55,895 nucleotides of DNA from the NCBI RefSeq assembly GCF_000379805.1, contig NZ_KB903535.1:133204-189098 (forward strand), read 5' to 3'. Both the position numbers and the translations under genes were made by a program. Origin of the DNA: Lewinella cohaerens DSM 23179. GTDB lineage: Bacteria; Bacteroidota; Bacteroidia; Chitinophagales; Saprospiraceae. Shown here in pieces: positions 43,307 to 53,236 of the stretch. Below the pieces are notes generated by a model. It did not search any database. It saw only the letters and a list, made by a program, of their open reading frames with translations, and was not told the DNA's origin. Positions within the stretch are counted from its first letter, which is position 1; every line of letters begins with the position of its first letter.

Positions 43307-45985
43307 ATGAAAACGTACCTGCTATTTCTCTCTTTGTTTTGCATGCCGCTATTTCTTCCAGCCCAGGAAGTATTATTGTTTGATGACACCCCTTCAAAAA
43401 CAGTCGTTTATCGCTATTCTCAACTTAACGGGCCATCTGCACCAGCCTTACAGCAAATTTTCCGTTTACTACAGCCACGTCAACCACAGCAGGCCGCGCT
43501 CGATGTCTACTATCGTTACCAGCTCCGCATTTTGGAGGGCACCAATACGCTAAAGAATTGTATCCAATGGGAGGCCGTAGAAGCCGACCGAGCACCTCGT
43601 CCTTTTGGTTTTACCTTTGAAGATTTACTGGCCCCAAGTGGTGCCACCTATAACCTGGAACTACTTGCCGATGAAGAGGTTGTTGCCACCAAATGTATAG
43701 AACAGGTCTTTGGACAAACGCTACCAGGCTATACTTTTGACTTTTCAGAAATAGAAGGTGGTGTATTTTACACCCTCCGTATTAGTGACCTTACCTTTAA
43801 GTATAGTAGCCGTCATGTGCAGGCCGTTCAGCAAAGGATGCGTGCGATTGACCAATACTTCATTGCTAACGATAAATTGACTGCACTTCATCATTCCCTG
43901 ACCGCTTTTCGGCAGCTTGAACCTCAGCCACAGCAGCTAGACAGTTACCGCCAACAATTGCAGAACTACGAAGAACAATTAAGAAAAATTTGTGCCAATC
44001 CATTCTGGAATATCCTTGCCTTAGACACGCCTGACGCACACGACCCTGACCAAATCAAGGCTAAGCAACTGACTTGCCAAGAGGAAGTATACGCCTGGAA
44101 AAGCTGGCTGAATGAGCTGACCGTCAATTTACACATCCTCTATTTCGAACAAGGAGTTACTGCCTATCAAAATGGTCAGCTACACCATGCACGAGAAGCT
44201 TTTCATGCGTCTTTGCGTAGCAATGATTGCTATGCTCCCAGCCATTATTTCCTCGCAGTGTTAGATTTTGAGCAAGGCAAAGTAGAAGATGCTGCTCAGC
44301 GAATTCGCCTCGTACTCAATCGTTACAATCCTGATCCTAACACTAGAGAAGACGCTAGCCATTTGGCCAGTGGTATTGTTCGTTTTTATTTAGATGCCGG
44401 ACAAGACGCAGTAGCCCTAAGGCGCTATCCGGAAGGAGTAGCAGCTTACCAGCAGGCACTCGCTTTTAGTGAAAGCATAAAGGGTTTCCACTTTGGGCAA
44501 GCCGAGGCGCGTAGCAGGATGCAAGAAGCCTACTACCTTGATTTTCACGACCAAGTGGACCAAGTGGTTTACACCCAAAAAGCGGGGCAGTACCAACGGG
44601 CATTAGAGCAGCTCAGTGAAGCTTTGGAATTCCAGGAACGCTTTCGCGTCAACAGTACAGTTGATACAGAAAGCCTCGCACGCGGAATCGTCAACGATTT
44701 GCACCAAGAACAGCTGGCTGAAATCCGGAGTTACCGCTATCAAGGGGAATGGGATCAGGCGTTGTCCGCTGTCGCTTCCGCCGAAAAGCTACTACAAGCC
44801 TATCCAGGGATGGTAGATCAACCACAGCAACTGGCTCAGGAAAAGCAGCAAGTTCTTCTGGGAAAACACCAAAAGATGGTCGCTTCTGCGGAAGCCATGA
44901 TACAACAGCAGCGTTTTGATCAAGCGCTCACAGAAGCAGAAGCTAGCCTTCAATTTGTACGGACTTATCAGTTAGGCAACAGTCAGGAAAGAGAAAGTCA
45001 GCGCCTTATCACCAGGATACAACAATATCGTTATGATCGTTTTGTACGTGGTGGCGAGCGTGCACAACAGGAAGGCAACTACACGAGTGCATTGGAGCAA
45101 TACCAACGAGCGCAAGCTCTTGAACAACAAGTAGCAACGCTTTTACCAAAAATCGGACTTGCTCAACAAATAAAAACGACAGCACTGTTGGAAGCAGAGC
45201 GGATCTATCAATCGGTGCTCCGCCAATCCGCTGATGACAACGAGCAATTAGCACAAGCCAAAGAACAGGTACAATCCTTAGCCAACCGTTTTAACATCAT
45301 ACGGGAAGCACAACTTGTGGGCATCATTGGCCAACTCAATGAGCAGCAGTGTACCAATGCCCGTGATTTACTCCTTCCTCGTGAAGAGGATCAATTGGCA
45401 GACGAGTTGCAAGCAAGTGATTACCTCGCTGCGCGGGCGACGCTCTCTCGTATAGACGCTTTACATAAAGCCTATCCAGATTGCGCTTTGAATGATGCCA
45501 GTCTACAAATGAATCAACAGATCGTTACAGTATGTGCCGCTTACCAAGAGGCCATTCAGGCAGCAGAAACTGCCGAACATCAACAGCAATTTAGCAGGGC
45601 TATTGAGTATTATGTTACTGCTAAAGACAATTACGCTGATGCAAATGTACAAGCTCGCTTGGCACCACATCCGGCATTGAACCTTTACGCTTACATTAAC
45701 GATCACGATAATTACCGGATGCCACTAGCGGGTGCACATTTCTACCTCGATCAGCGCGAGCATGACCGTTCTTTGGAACTGCTAAACTTAATGATTGATC
45801 GTGGTATTGAACAGCGTCAAACGGAAGGCCTTCAATTGCGACTAGGAAGTGCGCTGGCCGTCCGTCATTATGTGGCCAGTGCAAACTGGAAGGAGACCTT
45901 CTATAGCTTTGTAGCCAAGAAAGATCGTAAAGCATACAAGCCGCTTTATCGTTCATTTCGGAAGCAGTGGAGACGGATGGCTTGA
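43307..45985 (+). CDS. Secreted TPR-rich repeat protein
   Basis: An 892-residue exported protein (signal LFLSLFCMPLFLPAQ). After about 200 residues with a beta-rich start it consists of long helical repeats of the TPR kind, for example YFEQGVTAYQNGQLHHAREA, AYQQALAFSESIKG, QYQRALEQLSEALEF, AEAMIQQQRFDQALTEAEAS and GERAQQEGNYTSALEQYQRA. Gln- and Ala-rich. It would act as an extracytoplasmic scaffold. No enzymatic domain is seen. It is a single gene followed by a terminator-like hairpin. Confidence 0.85.
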   Translation: MKTYLLFLSLFCMPLFLPAQEVLLFDDTPSKTVVYRYSQLNGPSAPALQQIFRLLQPRQPQQAALDVYYRYQLRILEGTNTLKNCIQWEAVEADRAPRPFGFTFEDLLAPSGATYNLELLADEEVVATKCIEQVFGQTLPGYTFDFSEIEGGVFYTLRISDLTFKYSSRHVQAVQQRMRAIDQYFIANDKLTALHHSLTAFRQLEPQPQQLDSYRQQLQNYEEQLRKICANPFWNILALDTPDAHDPDQIKAKQLTCQEEVYAWKSWLNELTVNLHILYFEQGVTAYQNGQLHHAREAFHASLRSNDCYAPSHYFLAVLDFEQGKVEDAAQRIRLVLNRYNPDPNTREDASHLASGIVRFYLDAGQDAVALRRYPEGVAAYQQALAFSESIKGFHFGQAEARSRMQEAYYLDFHDQVDQVVYTQKAGQYQRALEQLSEALEFQERFRVNSTVDTESLARGIVNDLHQEQLAEIRSYRYQGEWDQALSAVASAEKLLQAYPGMVDQPQQLAQEKQQVLLGKHQKMVASAEAMIQQQRFDQALTEAEASLQFVRTYQLGNSQERESQRLITRIQQYRYDRFVRGGERAQQEGNYTSALEQYQRAQALEQQVATLLPKIGLAQQIKTTALLEAERIYQSVLRQSADDNEQLAQAKEQVQSLANRFNIIREAQLVGIIGQLNEQQCTNARDLLLPREEDQLADELQASDYLAARATLSRIDALHKAYPDCALNDASLQMNQQIVTVCAAYQEAIQAAETAEHQQQFSRAIEYYVTAKDNYADANVQARLAPHPALNLYAYINDHDNYRMPLAGAHFYLDQREHDRSLELLNLMIDRGIEQRQTEGLQLRLGSALAVRHYVASANWKETFYSFVAKKDRKAYKPLYRSFRKQWRRMA

Positions 45986-45988
45986 GGA

Positions 45989-46035
45989 TAAGTCGGTTGG
46001 TAACTTTCGACAAAAGCCGAAAGTTACCGACTAAG
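45989..46035. terminator. Hairpin between converging TPR and metH genes
   Basis: AGTCGG and GTAACTTTCG pair with CGAAAGTTACCGACT (three-base bulge on the left arm). Both genes end on it. No long T-run. Confidence 0.6.
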
Positions 46036-46036
46036 C

Positions 46037-49000
46037 TTACTCCCTCACTGGCGCCAGCCAGCGTTTGGCTTCTTGCAGGCTCATCCCTTTACGCTGTGCA
46101 TAGTCTTCTACCTGATCAGCTTGTACTCCTTTGACAGGAAAATAACGTGCTTCGGGGTGTGCAAAATACCATCCACTCACGCTGGCCGCCGGATACATAG
46201 CATAACTTTCCGTAAGGCGAATACCAATATGTTCCTCTACAGAAAGTAGTTCCCAAAGAAGCCCTTTTTCGGTGTGTTCTGGACAGGCAGGATAACCAGG
46301 TGCTGGGCGAATGCCTTGATATTTTTCGCCAATAAGTGCATCGTTATCGAGTTCTTCTTCTTCCTGAGCGTAGCCCCATAACTTACGACGAACACGAGCG
46401 TGCATCATTTCCGCAGCAGCTTCTGCTAAACGATCCGCCAAGGCTTTAAGGAGAATAGCATTGTAGTCATCGTGATCCGCTTCGAAACGAGCAATATGGG
46501 CTTCAATACCGATACCAGCAGTGACGGCAAAGGCCCCTAAATAATCTGATTTGCCACTAGACTTTGGTGCCAAATAATCAGTTAAACAGAGATTGGGGCG
46601 CCCTACTGCTTTTTTGGCTTGTTGCCGCAGGTGATGTAAAGTTGTTATTACTTGATCTGCATTGGCAGGATCGTAAACCTCAATATCGTCATCATTGATC
46701 ACATTGGCAGGAAAGAGGCCGACAACCGCTTTGGCCTGAAGCCACTTCTCGTCAATAATTTGCCGCAGCATGGAGCGAGCATCATTGTAAAGGCGTTTTG
46801 CTTCTGCACCTACAATCTCATCTTCGAGAATAGCAGGGAACTTGCCCGCCAACTGCCAGGAAGCGAAGAAAGGTGTCCAATCAATATAATTACTGAGTTC
46901 TTCCAGGTCAATATTGGCAAACACTTGTACTCCTGTTTCCTTAGGAGCTATTGGCGTGTAAGCCTCCCAATCCAACTGAAGTTTATTGGCACGAGCTTCT
47001 GTGATAGGCAAGTATTTTTTGTGGCTGGTTCGCCCGGCTCGCTGATCTCTAATCTGCTGATAGGATGCCTGGGTATCCAGTACAAAGTTACTGCGTAAGT
47101 TTTCATCCTCGCCCAACAGTGAACTGACTACAGCTACTGCTCTTGAAGCATCTAGCACATGAATAACGGGGCCACTGTACTCAGGCTCGACCTTCACTGC
47201 CGTATGTGTTTTAGACGTTGTTGCACCGCCAATAAGCAAAGGCATTTTGAATTCCAAACGTTCCATTTCCTGCGCGAGGAAAACCATTTCATCCAAGCTT
47301 GGCGTAATCAAACCACTGAGGCCAATTACATCCACACTGTGTTCGCGGGCAGCTTTCAAAATGAGGTTCGCAGGGACCATTACTCCGAGGTCAACAATAT
47401 CGTAATTATTACAAGCCAGCACAACACCGACGATGTTCTTACCGATATCATGCACATCGCCTTTCACTGTTGCCAACAAAATTTTCCCCTTCGAGCTTTT
47501 TGCACCTTCGGTCTTTTCAGCTTCAATAAAGGGTGTGAGGTGTGCCACCGATTTTTTCATTACGCGGGCACTTTTCACGACCTGTGGCAAGAACATTTTA
47601 CCGGCACCAAAAAGGTCACCGACAATATTCATACCATCCATCAAGGGGCCTTCAATAACATGTAATGGCCTATCATAGGCTAGGCGAGCTTCTTCTGTAT
47701 CTTCAATAATGTACTCTGTAATTCCTCTTACCAAGGCGTGACTCAAGCGTTCCTGCACGGTACCTTCTCGCCAAGCTAGATCTCGCACGACCTGTCGGCC
47801 ACCATCTCCTTTTACACTTTCTGCGAAATCGGTTAACCGTTCGGTAGCATCCTCTCTGCGATTAAAGAGGACATCTTCTACCCTGGTAAGCAGTTCCGCA
47901 GGAATCTCTTCGTATACTTCAATCATGCCTGCATTGACGATCCCCATGTCCATTCCTGCTCGGATAGCATGATAGAGGAAAGCGGCGTGCATGGCTTCGC
48001 GTACAACATTGTTTCCCCGATAGGAAAACGAAACATTACTTACTCCTCCACTGACCTTAGCTCCTGGGCAACGTTCCTTGATTTGGCGGGTAGCTTCGAT
48101 AAAATTGATGGCGTACTCATTGTGTTCTTCGATGCCCGTGGCAACCGCAAAAATATTGGGATCGAAAATGATATCCTGGGGTAAGAAACCTACCTTATCT
48201 ACCAGGATTCGGTAGGCACGTTCGCAGATGTTCACTTTCCGCTCGATGGTATCGGCCTGTCCATCTTCATCAAAGGCCATTACCACGGCTGCTGCACCAT
48301 ATCGTCTCACTAGGTTGGCTTGCCTAATAAATTCAGTTTCGCCCTCTTTCATACTGATAGAATTGACGATACACTTTCCTTGAACTGTTTTAAGGCCAGC
48401 TTCGATGACGTCCCACTTGGAGGAGTCGATCATAATAGGGAGCTTGGCGATATCGGGTTCAGCCATTACCAGGTGGAGGAACTTCACCATTGCGGCTTTA
48501 CTATCCAGCAGGCCTTCGTCCATATTGATATCAATAACCTGCGCACCTCCTTCCACCTGATGACGAGCTACATCCAAGGCAGCAGTGAGGTCTCCTTCCT
48601 TGATCAGACGAGCAAATTTCTTAGACCCGGTGACGTTGGTTCGTTCTCCTACATTAACAAAGTTGGTATTAGGACGAATGATGAGGGGCTCTAGTCCGCT
48701 CAGCATAGTGTATTCAGAAGGAGCCGCAGGTTTTCGGGTGGGCAGATCGGCTACTCCGGTAGCCATGGCAGCGATATGCTCGGGGGTAGTGCCGCAACAT
48801 CCGCCAATAAGGTTGACGAATCCACTAGCGGCAAAATCGCGAATATATGCCTTCATCACTTCAGGGTCCTGATCGTACTCTCCAAATTCATTGGGTAAAC
48901 CAGCATTCGGATAAGCGTGGACAAAACAGGATGCTACCTTTGAAAGAGCCTGTAAATGAGGCCGCATTTCTTCAGCACCAAGGGCACAGTTGAGACCAAT

Positions 49001-49714
49001 ACAAAGTGGCTGAGCGTGCATGACCGATATCCAAAAGGCTTCTACTGTTTGGCCCGAAAGTGTCCGACCACTGGCATCGGTAATGGTGCCTGAGATAATG
49101 ATGGGCCAGCGCTGGTTCCGTTCTGCAAAGATGGTCTCCAGTGCAAAGAGTGCTGCTTTGGCATTGAGGGTATCAAAAATAGTTTCTACCAACAGCAAGT
49201 CTGCACCACCATCTAGTAAACCATTGATTTGCTCGCTGTAAGAAGCGACAACTTCATCAAAAGTAACAGCACGATAGCCGGGATCATTTACATCGGGAGA
49301 AAGAGACAAGGTCTTATTCAGTGGCCCTATAGCCCCTGCTACAAAACGGGGTTTAGCCGGGTTTTGGGTCGTATAATCAGTTGTGGCATTCTTAGCCAAT
49401 GTAGCGGCGGCTTTATTTAGCTCATATACGTAGGCTTCGGTACCATAATCTGCTTGTGAGATACTCGTGGAATTGAAGGTATTGGTTTCCAGAATATCGG
49501 CTCCAGCCTCCAGGTAAGCCCGATGAATTTCTTCCACAATGGCCGGTTGGCTTAGGCAGAGGATGTCATTATTACCCTTCATATCCTGCCCCCAATCTGC
49601 AAAACGAGTGCCTCGGTAGCCATTTTCATCCAACTTATAACGTTGAATCATGGTTCCCATCGCACCGTCAAGGACTAAAATTCGTTCTTTTAGTGAATCA
49701 GTAATATCTTTCAT
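46037..49714 (-). CDS. metH: Cobalamin-dependent methionine synthase
   Basis: A 1225-residue cytosolic enzyme, full length (E. coli MetH has 1227). It transfers the methyl group of 5-methyl-THF to homocysteine. Domains in order: homocysteine-binding with zinc Cys in GLNCALG and GGCCGTT (about 1-325); pterin-binding with [20 protein letters not shown] (about 350-620); cap and B12-binding with the His of [10 protein letters not shown] (about 660-880); and the SAM-dependent reactivation domain with [16 protein letters not shown] (about 890-1225). No cobalamin or SAM riboswitch was recognised upstream, but a long hairpin lies in the leader. Confidence 0.98.
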   Translation of the reverse strand: MKDITDSLKERILVLDGAMGTMIQRYKLDENGYRGTRFADWGQDMKGNNDILCLSQPAIVEEIHRAYLEAGADILETNTFNSTSISQADYGTEAYVYELNKAAATLAKNATTDYTTQNPAKPRFVAGAIGPLNKTLSLSPDVNDPGYRAVTFDEVVASYSEQINGLLDGGADLLLVETIFDTLNAKAALFALETIFAERNQRWPIIISGTITDASGRTLSGQTVEAFWISVMHAQPLCIGLNCALGAEEMRPHLQALSKVASCFVHAYPNAGLPNEFGEYDQDPEVMKAYIRDFAASGFVNLIGGCCGTTPEHIAAMATGVADLPTRKPAAPSEYTMLSGLEPLIIRPNTNFVNVGERTNVTGSKKFARLIKEGDLTAALDVARHQVEGGAQVIDINMDEGLLDSKAAMVKFLHLVMAEPDIAKLPIMIDSSKWDVIEAGLKTVQGKCIVNSISMKEGETEFIRQANLVRRYGAAAVVMAFDEDGQADTIERKVNICERAYRILVDKVGFLPQDIIFDPNIFAVATGIEEHNEYAINFIEATRQIKERCPGAKVSGGVSNVSFSYRGNNVVREAMHAAFLYHAIRAGMDMGIVNAGMIEVYEEIPAELLTRVEDVLFNRREDATERLTDFAESVKGDGGRQVVRDLAWREGTVQERLSHALVRGITEYIIEDTEEARLAYDRPLHVIEGPLMDGMNIVGDLFGAGKMFLPQVVKSARVMKKSVAHLTPFIEAEKTEGAKSSKGKILLATVKGDVHDIGKNIVGVVLACNNYDIVDLGVMVPANLILKAAREHSVDVIGLSGLITPSLDEMVFLAQEMERLEFKMPLLIGGATTSKTHTAVKVEPEYSGPVIHVLDASRAVAVVSSLLGEDENLRSNFVLDTQASYQQIRDQRAGRTSHKKYLPITEARANKLQLDWEAYTPIAPKETGVQVFANIDLEELSNYIDWTPFFASWQLAGKFPAILEDEIVGAEAKRLYNDARSMLRQIIDEKWLQAKAVVGLFPANVINDDDIEVYDPANADQVITTLHHLRQQAKKAVGRPNLCLTDYLAPKSSGKSDYLGAFAVTAGIGIEAHIARFEADHDDYNAILLKALADRLAEAAAEMMHARVRRKLWGYAQEEEELDNDALIGEKYQGIRPAPGYPACPEHTEKGLLWELLSVEEHIGIRLTESYAMYPAASVSGWYFAHPEARYFPVKGVQADQVEDYAQRKGMSLQEAKRWLAPVRE

Positions 49715-49760
49715 AGCAGGAAACAGTAATAATTAGTAACTTTATGGCGAATTTCAGGTC

Positions 49761-49794
49761 CAACTTTATCAGGAGTTAAACTCTGGTAAAGTTG
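49761..49794 (-). promoter_or_regulatory. Hairpin at the start of the metH leader
   Basis: CAACTTTATCA pairs with TGGTAAAGTTG (one G:T) and GAGTT with AACTC around a one-base bulge, a near-perfect 16-bp stem. It lies between the metH -7 box and the metH start, so it would be at or near the 5' end of the transcript. Confidence 0.6.
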
Positions 49795-49799
49795 TCAAA

Positions 49800-49807
49800 C
49801 AAAGGTA
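49800..49807 (-). promoter_or_regulatory. -7 box of metH
   Basis: TACCTTTG on the minus strand (49807-49800) fits TAnnTTTG. The -33 region lacks a clear TTG. Confidence 0.5.
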
Positions 49808-49856
49808 AGGCAGAATGGGTTGATAAAAGTCACCTTCTGGAAACATTAAAAAAAAT

Positions 49857-49864
49857 TACCTTTG
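49857..49864 (+). promoter_or_regulatory. -7 box of the cytochrome c peroxidase leader
   Basis: TACCTTTG fits TAnnTTTG, with TTC 19 nt upstream. Same octamer as the divergent metH box. Confidence 0.5.
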
Positions 49865-50023
49865 TATGCAACTAGATTAGGTCTAAGTCGTATATAGACT
49901 TAGCTTTAAATAGTAGGTCAAAAGAGAAATTTTAAGAGCAACGACCCTACTTGAGCTTTGAGAGGTTATGGAGCGCCCACTATTATACCCTTTCGCTGGG
50001 CGCTCCCACATTTTGTTTTTTTT
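49865..50023 (+). ncRNA. Structured leader ending in an intrinsic terminator, possible attenuator or small RNA
   Basis: Between the -7 box at 49857 and the peroxidase start at 50040 there are a CTAAGTC/GACTTAG hairpin (49883-49903), a weaker GTAGG-TC/GA-CCCTAC pairing, and a 10-bp perfect stem GGAGCGCCCA/TGGGCGCTCC (49970-49979 with 49997-50006) followed by TTTTGTTTTTTTT. The last is a full intrinsic terminator 17 nt ahead of the peroxidase ATG. It could be an attenuator or the end of a separate small RNA. Confidence 0.5.
49970..50022 (+). terminator. Intrinsic terminator directly before the peroxidase start
   Basis: 10-bp GC-rich perfect stem, 17-nt loop, then CACATTTTGTTTTTTTT. Confidence 0.85.
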
Positions 50024-50039
50024 GCGAACGAACAATCCC

Positions 50040-51380
50040 ATGTTAAAAAGAAGCTTACCCTTACTAGGCCTTTCTATCTTTTTGCTAGCTGCATGTGCTA
50101 ATGAAAAGACTGCCGACCCGTTGGACGTAACGCTACAGCGTACGATGCGTAGACTTTCTCCTGACCAAAGTCTCGATTATTACAAAGTTCCTCATCACGA
50201 AGATTTAGAAAATATTCCCGCTGGCATTGGTAATACACTTACCCATGAAAAAGTGATATTGGGTAAAATGCTCTTTTTTGAGACTGCTCTGGGAATTGAT
50301 GCCGTTAATGAATCAGGGATGCAGACGTATTCTTGTTCCACTTGCCATGTTCCTGAAGCCGGATTTACGCCTGGCGCTAGCCAAGGCATTGCCGATGGTG
50401 CTGAAGGTTTTGGCATCAACGGAGAAGGACGAGGAATGCGTGACGACTATACCGAAGATCAAATTGATGCCCAAGGAGCCCGCCCACTGAGTATGGTGGG
50501 TGTTGCTTACGTACAAAACTCTATGTGGGCCGGCCGATTTGGTGCACGATTCAATAACGAAGGAACAGAACACCTCTGGGGAGTAACTGACCCTACAACA
50601 GAGGTTAACCATACTGGTCTTGACGGACTGGAAGCACAAAACATCGAAGGTACTCATACTCACCGGATGCGGGTAGATGATTATATTCTGGATGAACTAG
50701 GCTATCGTGAGATGTTTGATGCGGCTTTTTATGACTGGCCTGAAAATGCTCGTTATGGAAGAGAAGCATTGAGCTTTGCTCTTTCTGCTTATATTCGTAC
50801 GCTCATGCCTTACGAAGCGCCTTATCAGGAGTGGCTTCGTGGCGATGAAGACGCAATGGATGAACAAATGAAGCGGGGAGCACTATTGTTTTTCAGTGAT
50901 GCTGGTTGTTATCGCTGTCATAATGGCCCTGTTCTGAACGGAAATATTTTTCAAGCAATAGGTGTCAATGATCTTTGTGATGTAGGCGGTCTCGCAACCG
51001 GAGAAGATGACGAACGTAACCTCGGCCGCGGAGGGTTTACGCTTAGAGATGAAGACATGTACGCCTTCAAAGTGCCTCAGCTCTACAATCTTAAAAAAGC
51101 TGGTTTTTATTTTCATGGAAGTAGCCATACTTCCCTGCGCTCTGTCGTAGAATACTTCAATAATGGGGTACCTGAAAATCCACGTGTGGATCCTTCTTAT
51201 ATTTCTCCTTTCTTCCACCCACTTAACCTTTCAGAGAAAGAAGTGGAAGATCTTACCCATTTTATCACCCATGGTTTGTATGATCCTAACCTGAGTCGGT
51301 ATGCTCCAGAGGAGGTGCTTTCTGGCAATTGCTTCCCTAATAATGATGAATTATCACAGCAGGATCTAGGGTGTAACTAG
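50040..51380 (+). CDS. Di-haem cytochrome c peroxidase lipoprotein
   Basis: A 446-residue periplasmic lipoprotein (signal LPLLGLSIFLLAAC) of the CcpA/MauG family. Two haem c sites are visible: SCSTCHVPEAGFT and GCYRCHNGPVL. HEKVILGKMLFFETAL and FSLSAYIRTLMPYE-type blocks and the KVPQLYNLKKAGFYFHG segment are also typical. It reduces H2O2 with electrons from a cytochrome. The longer frame starting at 49968 would be translated across the terminator and is rejected; ATG 50040 gives a lipoprotein signal. A terminator lies 17 nt upstream, so expression probably depends on read-through or an antitermination event. Confidence 0.93.
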   Translation: MLKRSLPLLGLSIFLLAACANEKTADPLDVTLQRTMRRLSPDQSLDYYKVPHHEDLENIPAGIGNTLTHEKVILGKMLFFETALGIDAVNESGMQTYSCSTCHVPEAGFTPGASQGIADGAEGFGINGEGRGMRDDYTEDQIDAQGARPLSMVGVAYVQNSMWAGRFGARFNNEGTEHLWGVTDPTTEVNHTGLDGLEAQNIEGTHTHRMRVDDYILDELGYREMFDAAFYDWPENARYGREALSFALSAYIRTLMPYEAPYQEWLRGDEDAMDEQMKRGALLFFSDAGCYRCHNGPVLNGNIFQAIGVNDLCDVGGLATGEDDERNLGRGGFTLRDEDMYAFKVPQLYNLKKAGFYFHGSSHTSLRSVVEYFNNGVPENPRVDPSYISPFFHPLNLSEKEVEDLTHFITHGLYDPNLSRYAPEEVLSGNCFPNNDELSQQDLGCN

Positions 51381-51381
51381 G

Positions 51382-51458
51382 GTGCGGTTTTGGTGCGGAG
51401 TATGGCTCCTTACCTTTCGTGCGGGGTGCGGAGTGCGGAGTGCGACTTTTGGTGCGGG
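51382..51458. repeat. Degenerate heptanucleotide array GTGCGGR
   Basis: Seven GTGCGGN/GTGCGAC units, four of them contiguous at 51419-51446, immediately after the peroxidase stop. Same consensus class as the array at 40031. Confidence 0.85.
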
Positions 51459-51559
51459 GTTTTATTGTTCTTCAAGACAGATTATAGAATCAGCGTTTTT
51501 TTAGTTCTCACGGGTATACTTAGCAGTAAGACATTCTCTTGTAAGAAAAATTAAAGCTT

Positions 51560-51778
51560 ATGCTAAGGATTCTACTTTTGCGCCTATTGATTATCCTTTT
51601 CTCGGTTATTGGGCTTCTTTTTACATGGATTCTTGGGTTCGGGTTAATGAACTACAGCGTAGGAGACCATATCAAATGGTCAAACCATCTGCCCGTTTTC
51701 CTTGCCGTGATCGGAAGCTTCTTATTTGCTGTTATCCTTGGGAATAAGCTCAGAGAAGTGCTACGTATCTCTCAATAG
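51560..51778 (+). CDS. Small two-helix membrane protein
   Basis: A 72-residue protein with two predicted membrane helices (about 6-30 and 46-62) and no recognised family. It has an ATG preceded by an AT-rich stretch and ends eight bases before the stop of the converging hydrolase gene. Plausible but not certain to be expressed. Confidence 0.5.
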   Translation: MLRILLLRLLIILFSVIGLLFTWILGFGLMNYSVGDHIKWSNHLPVFLAVIGSFLFAVILGNKLREVLRISQ

Positions 51779-51785
51779 ATCAATA

Positions 51786-52733
51786 TTACCTGCACTGCAT
51801 GTATGTCTCCCACTCTGGAGCGAAGTCGTGGATAAAATCGAAGATTATTTTTTGGTATTCAATGGGTCTAACGAAAACGTTGTTGCCATGAGAAGCACCC
51901 CAATCAAGGTGATAAAAGCGATATCTCCCGGAAGGCAAAGCAGCTGCAACCTTGACCGACTGAGTAGATGCCGTTTCCGTATCCGCCTGTGAATGAAGCA
52001 GGAGTACTGGTTCTGAAATGGCTTTTGCTTTTAACAGTGGGCTGGCTGCGGAGGCATCCGTGCCTGTACGCCAACTGACGATCGTCCAAACGGTGAGCTT
52101 CATCCAGGTGACCCAGCTGCCGTATATGCGTTCCGCCCGCTCAAAGACGGCGGATTCCCAATCTTGGAAACTAGACTCGGCGATGATGAAGGCCACGTCT
52201 TCTTTGTCTGCACCAGCCTGAAGTACTGTTGACCCTCCCCAGGATTCGCCCATCCAGGCAATTTGTGTCGCAGGCAAGCCACTTTTTTCTTTCAACCAAG
52301 CCGTAAGTACGAGAAGGTCTTCGGCCTCTTTGGCGCCGCCTGTTGCATAGGTGCCACCACTGGCTCCGTGGGCACGATGATCATAAAGTAAGATGTCACA
52401 GCCACAATTATAAAGGAAGGATGCGTATTTAGCCATACTGAGTCGGGTGCTACCATAACCATGAGAGATAATGAAAGCACAGCGGGACGTATCCTGGGTA
52501 AAATAAGTACCAGTCAGCTGTAAGTCATTGGCCACCTTGACGGTAATTTCTTCTCCGAGCGGGAGTTTTTGTCGGAAGGTATCAATATCAATCCCCGCGC
52601 GAGCCTGCATCAGGTTGCGTACTTCTGCATTCGTTCGGCGAGGTGGGTAAACAACGAGGCTTGATAAATAATAGGCCAAGCCTAGATATGCGATGATGAC
52701 AAAAAGCAGGAGGCCTAGAATAAGTTTTTTCAT
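51786..52733 (-). CDS. Alpha/beta hydrolase, membrane-anchored
   Basis: A 315-residue alpha/beta hydrolase with an N-terminal anchor helix (KLILGLLLFVIIAYLGLAYY). The catalytic elements are CAFIISHGYGSTR (oxyanion region), the nucleophile elbow MGESWGG, LLYDHRAHGASGG, and the late acid and His in LLHSQADTET and WGASHGN. Such BAAT/YcjY-like hydrolases face the periplasm. Substrate unknown. It stands alone. Confidence 0.9.
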   Translation of the reverse strand: MKKLILGLLLFVIIAYLGLAYYLSSLVVYPPRRTNAEVRNLMQARAGIDIDTFRQKLPLGEEITVKVANDLQLTGTYFTQDTSRCAFIISHGYGSTRLSMAKYASFLYNCGCDILLYDHRAHGASGGTYATGGAKEAEDLLVLTAWLKEKSGLPATQIAWMGESWGGSTVLQAGADKEDVAFIIAESSFQDWESAVFERAERIYGSWVTWMKLTVWTIVSWRTGTDASAASPLLKAKAISEPVLLLHSQADTETASTQSVKVAAALPSGRYRFYHLDWGASHGNNVFVRPIEYQKIIFDFIHDFAPEWETYMQCR

Positions 52734-53236
52734 GGAGGGCTAGTTTATTTTTCGCTTCACGGCTATTACGTGACTCATTTAGAGCAAACGTATCAAAAAT
52801 TACATAATGGAACACAGATTAAACGGATTAAACAGGATTACCTTGTGGTGATGACCTGCGGTGATCGTCACTGCGTTCCTCGGAGTTGTCGTTCCTCCTC
52901 AGAGTTTTCACAGGCTTATTTTTTTAAACAGTGTCGATCCGATCCGTTTAACCCGTTCGATCTGTGGCCCATCCTACCCTAAGGGATCGGCGAAGAAGCT
53001 GCGACATTAAGCGCCTGTTGGGGATGGCTTGCGCAAGCTGCCTGGAGGGTGCGAACGCAGTGAGGAGCCGCGCCCCATAAAAGGGCGGGGCGGAGCAAAG
53101 CGAACCCCGGAAGGGAGCGACCCGTTAGGGATGCGCCCAAAAAAGTACTAAGTACGTCGTAGAGGGTATAGGGATTAGCGTCCCTTAAAGCATGTGACAT
53201 ATCCTCTGCTGCCAAAAACAGGTAAAGTGAAGCCTT
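52734..53236. other. Intergenic region with repeats
   Basis: A 503-nt gap with no credible gene. It holds the inverted pair of ATCTGTGTT-type repeats (52811-52840 and 52929-52969) and a GC-rich REP-like block at about 53010-53120 (GCGCCCC/GGGCGGGG pairing). A 78-codon minus frame at 52979-53215 is taken as chance. Confidence 0.6.
52811..52969. repeat. Inverted pair of ACACAGATTAAACGG-type repeats
   Basis: The left copy ACACAGATTAAACGGATTAA and the right copy ATCCGTTTAACCCGTTCGAT with GATCTGTGG are in inverted orientation 90 nt apart. Copy 1 at 40125 is the same family. Confidence 0.7.

Noticed and set aside
49715-49860. Cobalamin or SAM riboswitch upstream of metH
   Set aside because: No B12-box or SAM-I core sequences were recognised; only one long hairpin is seen.
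52979-53215. 78-codon minus-strand frame
   Set aside because: Covers the GC-rich repeat block; no recognised product and no start signal.
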